Below are positions 56,345-64,000 of a stretch of DNA of 64,000 bases, piece after piece (position 1 is the first letter of the stretch; every line of letters starts with the position of its first letter). Made by a program: the position numbers and the translations under genes. The DNA is from Isoetes taiwanensis (taxonomy: Eukaryota > Streptophyta > Lycopodiopsida > Isoetales > Isoetaceae). The stretch spans positions 3,352,074 through 3,416,073 of the forward strand of contig JAJEKV010000097.1 in the NCBI GenBank assembly GCA_021234155.1. The letters run 5' to 3'. The notes beneath the pieces are model-generated. The model ran no database searches, was not told the DNA's origin, and saw only the letters and a program-made list of their open reading frames with translations.

Positions 56345-57200
56345 GGTTCATGTAGGTTCTATGTGGTCTCGAACAAATCCTCGTGCCTATCACCATGTTT
56401 GGACACATGAAACCCGACAAAAGGATCGACAAAAGGATCGATTCGTCCGCTACATCCCAATCCTTTGTCGTAACACCTTCAATCTCGCCCTCTGCCATCT
56501 CCTCCACATCTTTCGATATTGTTCAGAACATCTATAACCACCCAGCCTAGTCCTCCTTAATACTACCATCCACTTGTCTCTCACCTGGGAGAAAACTCAA
56601 TAATTTGAAACCCAAAACATCTATAACCACCCAGCTTAGTCCTCCTTAATGCTACCATCCACATGTCTCTCACCTGGGAGGAACCTCAATGATTTGAAAC
56701 GCAATTCCTAACGTCCACATGTATGGATCTACTCTGATTCCAACTACCAAACAAGGATACTCGTGACCCTCGCCAATTACCAATGTCCACAAATGATAAA
56801 TCTAAACTTGGAAGTTGTGGGTGTGTCATTGACTGCTAGATGACTTTGAATCACCCACATGCTATATTTCTAATGAACCGACAGGCTTTCCATCTACTTG
56901 TAATCTCAATCTAGATGTCACCAATCACATACTACACATGTCGATTAAAAATTGGAAAAATAAAGAAAAATTTCATATTTTACATATTCATGATGCATCA
57001 TGCTACAAGAATAAATTCATAAAAATATGTGACAACAAAGCTTTTACGTTACACTTGAGAAAAAGAATTGCAAATGCAATAGCGCAAACCAATATCCTAC
57101 CCCACACTTAAGGTGTTATGGTTTGGCAATGGTTCAAAAGATGTAACAACTCAAACCAAGCCTCATTCTAGGGGATAATTGGATCTATGTTACGTATCTT
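56345..57200. other. Unassigned DNA with one tandem duplication
   Basis: No gene recognised. Besides the 89-base tandem duplication (56528-56705), it holds a short repeat of ACAAAAGGATCGA at about 56419-56441. Confidence 0.5.
56528..56705. repeat. Tandem duplication, 89-base unit
   Basis: ACATCTATAACCACCCAGCY followed by TAGTCCTCCTTAAT, ACCATCCAC and TCTCTCACCTGGGAG occurs at 56528 and 56617, with few differences. Confidence 0.95.
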
Positions 57201-57250
57201 TTTTGGGTTGCCCCTAGGGAGGCAAACCCTCGCTCATGTGGGTTTTTGTT
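57200..57250. repeat. Dispersed palindromic repeat, copy iv (inverted)
   Basis: GGGTTGCCCCTAGGGAGGCA then AACCCTCGCTCATGTGGGTT is the inverse of the core at 35254-35280. Confidence 0.55.
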
Positions 57251-57689
57251 ATTTTCTCCAAATTTGCTATTGCCCTTAAATTAGTCACCTCTGTTAGTGT
57301 GTGAGGCCTATCGCTGCCCTTCATACCGTGCAACCGGATCATGAAGCGAGCAAAGTCCCCGTCACTTCTTTCCCTCCCCATTGTTTCTAAATGTTCTACT
57401 CTAGATCTCCAAGATTATTTGAATCTTTCAGGAGCTCTCTTTCCTTGCATCTTCTTGTATAATCCGGTTACCAAGTTGGAGGATTTATGCGCTAAATGTA
57501 TATCGGTTTTTAGAGCAGATAGAGATTACTCCTGTAGTAATTCTCTATGTGCAATGAACCATTGTATTCTTTACTTCATATAACATAAAAAGCTCGTTCT
57601 TTCAAGAAAAAAAAAAGTTCGGTTGGGCTACTTTCACAAGACAAGAATACATTTATACAGGACAATGGCATTTGCCTGCAATGAAATTG
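57250..57689. other. Unassigned DNA
   Basis: The plus-strand frame 57341-57583 (80 codons) includes LEDLCAKCISVFRADRDYSC and is followed by a TATAACATAAAA-type 3' end and an A-run at about 57607. This could be the 3' end of an old retrocopy, but I do not recognise it. Confidence 0.3.
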
Positions 57690-58580
57690 CAAAGGATATC
57701 TAGCTAAAATGTTTGTTTGTTAGTGAAACTAAAATCAGCGTGCCAAAGTTCAACATCCGTGCATCATGGTATGAATCTTGAAAGCTACCTTCGATGTCTA
57801 AGGATTTTTTAAGCAATTTAAATGTGTTCCAACATAATGTATAGCCTAAAACATGCTATGGCGAGCATTTTTAGCCAATAGTTGAAAAAGGGAGTTCTAT
57901 AGAGAAGGAGACTAAATTCCAAGAAAACCAACAGAAGAACCAAATAACAATGAAAATATGGAAGAAACTTTTACTAAGGTTGATAAAGGTTCATAAGGGC
58001 TTGGAGGCATGTCTATAAGGTGTGAGTACAATTGCAATGACATTTACAAGAAATTATTGTGGCGACCGTCGTCGCCTCTATTTTGTGTTTTTTTTAGTTT
58101 GTGTGCTAGAAGGTATTATGGAATTAGGAATTGATAATGAGATAAAAGGGCAAAAGAAGAAATAGTGCAAAATGTACATTCTCGTGATGAAGACTCGCCA
58201 TATACGCACACCTAAATACCAGCAAAATAGAGCGAAATGTGCATTTTTTCCACATCAATATTTGGACTTCATAACTCTAGCATCTTAATAGTTTTGGCTT
58301 AGTTGTCTTGCAGTTGCGAGTTGAAGCATGACTATAGCACATGTTCTTACAAACATCAGTGTTTGGACTTTATGATTCTAGCATCTTAATACTTAGTGTC
58401 AGGCTCCCTTGCTATGTCGAAACGACAAACTTATAACTGGGGAGCCTGTCATCTTGCTTACGTTTCTTGACCGGAACTATATCAAGAATTAGCACTCCCT
58501 AAATGAGATGAAGGGAAATATGCCATCCAAATAGATCAGCTCAGTTACATCCCATCCCATTTTTAGAAGTTGCGCATATT
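57690..58580. repeat. Inverted repeat arm 2
   Basis: Inverted partner of 36170-37140. The arms diverge by substitutions and small indels, so this is an old dispersed repeat and not a recent inversion. It contains TTTACAAGAAATTATTGTGG then CGACCGTCGTCGCC at about 58040, the CACTA-like subterminal motif also seen at 28528 and 36702. Confidence 0.85.
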
Positions 58581-58589
58581 TAATTCAAT

Positions 58590-59040
58590 CAAAATTATTC
58601 TACTCGCGATATACGCACACCTAAACACCGACAAAATAGGGCAAAATGTGCATTTTTTTCAAATCAATATTTGGACTTCATAATTCTAGCATCAATATTT
58701 TTGGCTTAGTTGTCTTGCAGTTGCAAGTTGAAGCATGACTATAGCACGTGTTCTTACAAACATCAGTGTTTGGACTTCATGATTCTAGCATCTTAATATT
58801 TGTGGCTTAGTTGTTTTGCAGTATCAAGTGTCAGGCTCCCTTGCTATGTCAAAAGGACAAACTTATAACTGGGGAGTCTGTCATCTTGCTTACATTCTTG
58901 ATCGGAACTATATCAAGACTTAGCACTCCCTAAATGTGACGAAGGGAAATATGCCATCTAAATAGATGAGCTCAGTTACATCCCATCCCATTTCTAGAAG
59001 TTGCACATATTTACCCCAATCAAAATTGTTCTAGAACTTT
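58590..59040. repeat. Tandem partial copy of arm 2
   Basis: The 58200-58580 segment is repeated directly downstream: GCGATATACGCACACCTAAA, then GTTTGGACTTCATGATTCTA, then AACTTATAACTGGGGAG and TCCCATCCCATTTCTAGAAG. This gives three partial copies of the module in the window with the arm at 36170. Confidence 0.85.
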
Positions 59041-60195
59041 ATATTCTATTTAACCCATTGTGTTCAATATCGATGTTTTTCATTTATTTTTGGATTCAAT
59101 CGATCAATTTGCAAACTAACTAGGCATTTACTACTATATTTAAAAAAATGCTTCATGAATTTCTTCGAAATTATAGCATTTAAATATTGCTAGCTTAGTT
59201 ACTTTGTAGTAGTAGGTTTGCTTGCCATGTCTTTATAAGGAATCTTTGTCTTTATAAGGAACTCATGATCGAGGAAGTCTATTATTTTGAGTAGGTTTTC
59301 GTTTAAGTTTCCTGGCAATATTTCCTCGATTATGTTTCTTAACAACTTTCCCTAAAATCCGCGAAGGAAAATATACCACTCAAGAATATTTTAAATCCAG
59401 AAGGCAATTGTGCAAAGAGACGGAGAAACACCTCTTGTCTCATATTTTTGCTTGGTACCACTGACACATAACCTAAGCTTCTGATAATGAGCCACATTTT
59501 TTATAAGGAGTATAGAATGAGCATGAACTTCATAGATAAGATCATATAAAATCACATTCATGCACAAAGAGTATAAAATATATAGAAGCCAAAACAAGGC
59601 AGCAAACCTATACCTGCAACTAAAGGAGCAGTGTGTTAGAGAGAGCCCACAAAGTGCTGCCTAACATTGAAATTGGAACAACTCCATTCCCAAAAATTGC
59701 GTATATTCCAAATCAAATTGCTCTAGAGGCAACCCAAGAACATATTTAGAGGTTCGTTTCTCTCTCATATCCAACCCATAATTGTTATTCAATCTTCATG
59801 CTTTTCATTGTTTTAATATTACATTCCATTAATTTGCTAACTGTCTGTACATTTTCTACTAGAGAACAAACACATGTTCAAGTATAATAAAAGAACGAGG
59901 ACACGTGTTCAAGCATTATTATTTAACACCATAATATGATATACCAGTATTTTCAAAAACGGATTCGTCTGTAAATGTAGAACTCGTTGTGGAAATTGAG
60001 AGCAAAATTGAGAGCACGTTCAAGTTTTATTTGATCCAAAAATAGCCAAATATTGTCTTTTGCATGAAGCAGCTTGATTCAAAGAACCCCTTTTAGTTTC
60101 CACGGAACACATATAGTCGGAGTTTGAAGAATTGTATTGAGCAAGCATATCTGGTTTTCACACCGATTTGCAGATCTGTTTCTTCAAATTATGTC
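59041..60195. other. Unassigned AT-rich DNA
   Basis: No gene recognised. The ORF at 59391-59597 (-) is not convincing. Confidence 0.45.
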
Positions 60196-60199
60196 CACT

Positions 60200-60885
60200 A
60201 ATATATTTACTTAGATACATAAATGAATATTTACACAAATCAAATATCACCAAATGCATTTGAATCTAACGAGAAACGTGCAAATCTCATGAAGATAAGG
60301 TAAAAATCTCTCTTTAACGACGTGATCTGCCAAATTAACTGCTAAATATTCATGCATAATATGCCATTTTGATCCCTTGCTAAGGACTAGAACTCTGTTT
60401 ATAGAGTTTTGCAAAGCTTCAAAATGGAGAACTGATATGATCTAAAACTGCAAGGGCATATCTTCATCATAAATCCCACCAATTACCAATCTAGCAACTG
60501 TTCAGTTCATGCCTGAGAAACCCTCTCATTTTTCTAATCTGGTAAAAATCTGAATCTGGTCTTCCTGTGAAGTATCTTGCATAACGGGCTTCAAGTAAAC
60601 TGCTATGAAATGCGAAACTAGTCAAACACCTGAACTCTATACAGACTTGACTCAAATCTATGTCCTGGATACGGTCCACGATTCATATTCGTGACGTTTC
60701 ATTCGTTTAGTTTATTTAATTGTGGCTTTTAAATTTTGTGCCTTTCTATTTTGTAAAGGTCTAGATTTTGCCATGTGGCATAAAAAGCTATTAGTTCACG
60801 TGACACAATCTAAGCCGTCAAATGGGATGGCGGGACAAACAAACATCACCTTTTTATAATATAGGATAAAATGCTTTATAAAGAG
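60200..60885 (-). mobile_element. Helitron-like 5' segment with captured exon-like piece, copy 2
   Basis: Diverged copy of 43811-44460, sharing ATATATTTACTTAGATACAT at the left and TTTTTATAATATAGGATAAA then ATGCTTTATAAAGA at the right. It carries a 12-base GTTTAGTTTATT-type insertion near 60705 and other indels relative to copy 1. The TC end on the minus strand is at 60866, preceded by A. Confidence 0.45.
60491..60679 (-). pseudogene. Exon-like fragment with FTGRPDSDFYQIRKMRG, copy 2
   Basis: CLTSFAFHSSLLEARYARYF then TGRPDSDFYQIRKMRGFLRH and ELN. Compared with 44054-44254, most base differences leave the frame open. A short insertion after ELN (ACCAATCTAGCAACT-like bases) changes the end. 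Family unknown. Confidence 0.45.
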
Positions 60886-60890
60886 GAAGA

Positions 60891-60909
60891 TAAGATAAGA
60901 TAAGATAAG
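60891..60909. repeat. Microsatellite (GATAA)n
   Basis: GATAAGATAAGATAAGATAA next to the end of the Helitron-like copy. Confidence 0.9.
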
Positions 60910-62303
60910 AAGCGCCATTTTCTGATATTTTCACACTGGACGGACCAAACTCAACCAAATTAACCTTCTGCCAAGACCTTAAACCTTGCAGTCTTCTTCA
61001 AATTATTCCTCTATCAAGGCTTTGTAGTCCACTGAATAGTGCTCTATCAGATATGATAACCTTAGGCATTTGAATTAGATGAAAAGATACATCAATTGTA
61101 CCATCAACATGAGAGTTAGAAGAAACAACAAGTGTAGATGTCTGTACAGAAGAGGAACTCAGGGAAGAAGGAATAACGGTAGTATTGGAAGTAGATGAAA
61201 TGAGAAATATGCACTCTGAGTCCGTAGCAATTGACTCCAAAAACTGATGTGCCATAAGCTTGAACCAAATTTTGATAGGCGGACTCGTAAAACACATCAT
61301 GTGAAGGTAATTATTGTTAAAGCTGTGTTTTGTGAAATTTTGACACATCCATAATTGTTATGAATTCCTCCATATTTCCCTCAGTTAGCATATATAAGGC
61401 AGCTGACACTCGAGCCTTCTTGGATTCACTGGCTATATCTTTGCAAATCCAATCACTAAACCCCTGGTATACAACTTTAGAAATAAATTAGAAGACTTTC
61501 AAGTAGTGGCAGTGGCTTGGAGTTGTGAAATAACAGGAGTAGAAGCAGGCATGCTACTAGACCCTTGCAGAGCAGGAAAATACCCCTCTTGCGAAGCCAA
61601 AGAAACGCTCACACCCAAAGGAAAAAATATATATATTTCTCACCTCGATGGCCATAATGGATTTAGATATTATAGTCTCTTAAGTAGTAGGTAAAGCATC
61701 CAAAACAATAGTGATAATTCCAGAAGGAGCATCACCAAAGGCACACAACACCCTCGCTGGCTGGAAACCCTTGTTGCATCTTTCCTTAGCGGCATGACTG
61801 ATGGCAATGAAATTGAATCAAGCAGGATCCGGCCCCTGATCTGACACCAACATAAAAAAAAATCACATAACTTTGAAAAGTTCTTTGAATAAAATGAGCT
61901 AAAGAACACAAAAAATGGACATCGGATGCAAACATTATCATGGATTATGTGAACACCGAAGGTATAACTCCAAGGCATTCATCACTGCAATGCTTTTAAA
62001 GGTCTGCAATACTTGTGCATTGGCAAAGCTGGTATAATTCTCCATTAGCTTCAAATGGTTTCACCTATAAAAAAAGGGGAATATTGTCATAACAATATAG
62101 CTAATAGAAATGGATGCACAGACCTACAACATGCTTACAATGAACCAAAATATATTATTTTACAAAATAATCAAACCAATTGATAGATTTTGTAATGTTC
62201 TCATCATAGAAAAATGGCTTTCAATTTAATTTGCAAGCGATAATGTTATTTTACATCTTTTAACCCTAAAAGAACCATTTTCATCAGTTTTAAAAATGGA
62301 ATA
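60910..62303. other. Unassigned DNA left of the LTR
   Basis: No gene recognised. The minus-strand frame 60998-61348 (116 codons) is serine/threonine-rich without a known domain. TTGGTGTCAGATCAGGGGCC (minus strand, about 61830-61850) resembles the leader of some LTR elements, but no LTR was found beside it. Confidence 0.35.
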
Positions 62304-63865
62304 TGTGACGTTCCTCTAAAATGTACAATATAAATACATATAATTCTAGGCTATGTCACCATACAATCCTACCTTAGTAGCCTTGTTATACCATAGGGTG
62401 TGGATAAGGGAGCATGGCTAAGTTATTCACATAACTTAGCCAACCTTAGGCATAGGACCATTTCCACATGGCCCCATCCTATTGGGCACCTGCCACACGG
62501 ACGCACCCAATTGGAGCCACGAGGCATGACATGACAACCCTAATATATTAATGGCCAAACCCTAACCCTATGCCATTTTTTTTGGCTCCAACAGTCCTAG
62601 AACCTTGTTCGCGCTCAAAACTCCGTTTCGAGAACTGTCTGTTGTGGCATAGCATAGCACAGCAGCCCCCAGAGCGTGGGCACATCAGAAGGAGTGGGAG
62701 CTACTTCGAACCTTTTGCAGGGCCATGGAGACGCCAGGAGCAGGTGGAAATTCCTCCAGAGTAGGTATTTGAAGTAGAGTCCCTTGTAGATCATCTGGAA
62801 TTTAAGATTCCAGATGAGTTAGCATTTCGTATCTCTAATAAAGCCATTCTAGAACTCTTAGTTTGGATCTCAAACCCTAATGAATGAACCCTAACTGTAA
62901 GTTAGATGCATGTGATTAGGATTAGATGTTATTCTCATTATTTGTCATGTTATGTGGATATATGATATTGTTTGATCATGTTTACTCCTCTTGTATTAGA
63001 GAGGAGGGTAGATACCTAGTAGCCATTATTTAGATGATGCTCCTTGCGGCCTGTGCATAAGAGCCCACTTGGCTACGGGGGCTATGGAGTGATTAAGCAC
63101 CACATAACGGGGTTAGTGGCAAAGTGGAGGGAGGTTCCTGCTGAGCGCGGCTACTGGGGACCCATAGCGGGCTAGGCCTATAGTCGGTCACTTCGTGCAG
63201 GCCAGATATGGGTCCGACACTTCCTGGATCAATGGGGTCGCCCTGACTCTCAAGAGTTGCAGGCGTCTAGCCGTCCATGGAGCCATTGTTCCCCAGGAAG
63301 GGGAGATGCAACACTTCCTATCTCATCAGACTTGGGAGATGATATCACTTCCAATGGGTGATATCATGAGACTACGACTTTGGCAGTTTATAGTCATGCC
63401 AGAGCCCGATTTAGCCCATCTCCAAAGTATGCACAGGAGGGGCAAATGGAGAGGTCAACCCTAGCCATTGTCTATAGCCAGCCCTGCCATTGTTATGTCT
63501 CGATCTGCTTTATCTTGAGGCCCAGTCATCAGTCTATCTTTCCCTTATGAGCTGAGCCTGGGTAGGAGCTTATGTGTTTTACGATATGTTGTTATCATTG
63601 ATATACCTATGGATGGATGGACATGCTACCCTTCGTGGTAGTTGATTATGTTATATTGTTGCCAGTGCTAACATTATAGTATGCTTCCACTGTTATAGGA
63701 GCCCATAGAGGGACGGGCATGAAAGACACCTCCGTGTTTCCCTACCCGCATCCTGGCCATCCCAAGAACGGGGCAGACGGAGGGCCCATGTAGCAGATGA
63801 TACTGGATGGGGGATTTCCCGTAGAGAGTACGACGGTGCGTCGTATACTTTAGGGGAGCGTCACA
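62304..63865 (+). mobile_element. 5' LTR of a retrotransposon, 1,562 bp
   Basis: It begins TGTGACGTTCCTCTAAAATG and ends CTTTAGGGGAGCGTCACA, so the ends are TG...CA with an inverted repeat of about 17 bases (TGTGACGYTCCYCTAAA). A primer-binding site starts two bases later. It holds CCTAATATATTAATGG (about 62541), a possible TATA region, and CCAAACCCTAACCCTATG after it. ORFs at 62570-62764 and 63195-63464 lie inside the LTR and are probably not genes. The body would run right, beyond the window. The related older LTR is at 1626-3193, in the opposite orientation. Ty3-type is more likely than copia from LTR length, but this is not shown. Confidence 0.9.
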
Positions 63866-63866
63866 A

Positions 63867-63882
63867 TGGTATCAGAGCAACG
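63867..63882 (+). promoter_or_regulatory. Primer-binding site for initiator tRNA-Met
   Basis: TGGTATCAGAGCAACG follows the LTR end after one base. The first 12 bases are complementary to the 3' end of plant initiator tRNA-Met (site TGGTATCAGAGCC), the usual primer of plant LTR elements. It fixes the LTR boundary and the orientation. Confidence 0.9.
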
Positions 63883-64000
63883 TTCTTGATGGGCCAAGAG
63901 CTCGAACCTTAACTAAGTAGATTGACCGACCTAGTAGAGTATGGAATGAGAATTCTAACATTGAACCTCGAAAGTGGGAATTTTTTTTTCCCAAGTAGCA
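63883..64000 (+). mobile_element. Start of the internal region of the right-hand LTR element
   Basis: Leader sequence after the primer-binding site, cut by the window edge. No coding part is reached. Confidence 0.7.

Noticed and set aside
1626-63865. One giant element bounded by the two LTRs
   Set aside because: The LTRs are in opposite orientation with primer sites pointing outward, and they differ in age.
1-64000. CRISPR array, tRNA or rRNA genes
   Set aside because: Repeats seen have no regular unique spacers. I noticed no tRNA A/B-box cloverleaf or rRNA core, though a covariance search was not possible.

Overview
The window reads as nuclear DNA of a vascular plant with a large, repeat-rich genome. 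It is AT-rich, genes are sparse, and transposon debris covers much of it. The debris includes an L1-type LINE with a DUF4283-like ORF1, a second LINE family with a C-x2-C / H-x4-C tail, LTR elements primed by initiator tRNA-Met, Helitron-like ends, and broken pentatricopeptide-repeat (PPR) and ABCB-transporter copies. The PPR style and the second LINE family fit a fern or other seed-free plant, or a gymnosperm. I cannot fix the lineage from sequence alone. I saw no rRNA, tRNA, CRISPR or bacterial-type operon.

Layout. 1-3193: an LTR of about 1.57 kb on the minus strand, with its internal region running off the left edge. 3762-17232: a 6.7-kb unit present twice head to tail. Each copy carries a PPR pseudogene (-), an ABCB ATP-binding fragment (+) and a LINE 3' end (-). 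17233-19925: non-coding DNA with small repeats and a telo-box. 19930-24914: a broken L1-type LINE on the plus strand (DUF4283-like, endonuclease and reverse transcriptase parts all visible). 25251-25344: a cluster of heat-shock elements followed by a TATA box. 27500-34800: small tandem repeats and unassigned DNA. 34850-35190: a second PPR fragment. 35847-36100: an extensin-like proline-rich segment. 36170-37140 and 57690-59040: large inverted repeat arms. 40212-44460: Helitron-like ends and LINE 3' ends. 47421-48564: a 5'-truncated LINE with perfect target-site duplications. 49620-52665: further copies of the second LINE family. 55080-55886 (-): the one gene that looks intact, coding for a 268-residue plant protein of unknown function with a histidine-rich tail. 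60200-60885: a second copy of the Helitron-like segment. 62304-63865: a clean 1,562-bp LTR (+) with a primer-binding site, its body running off the right edge.

Most interesting signals. (1) The two 6.7-kb copies are identical over long runs, yet most of their many differences fall on CAG/CTG trinucleotides, the plant CWG methylation context, and the scrambling goes both ways. This looks like modification-linked consensus error, or else a context-specific lesion, and it affects which reading frames appear broken. (2) A G/C-rich hairpin near the 3' end of the second LINE family is closed by an outer stem whose sequence differs between copies while pairing is kept, which suggests a conserved RNA structure. 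(3) Copy 2 of the duplication alone holds a 47-bp insertion made only of the extreme 3' end of that LINE family. (4) Two LTRs of one family lie at the two ends of the window facing outward.
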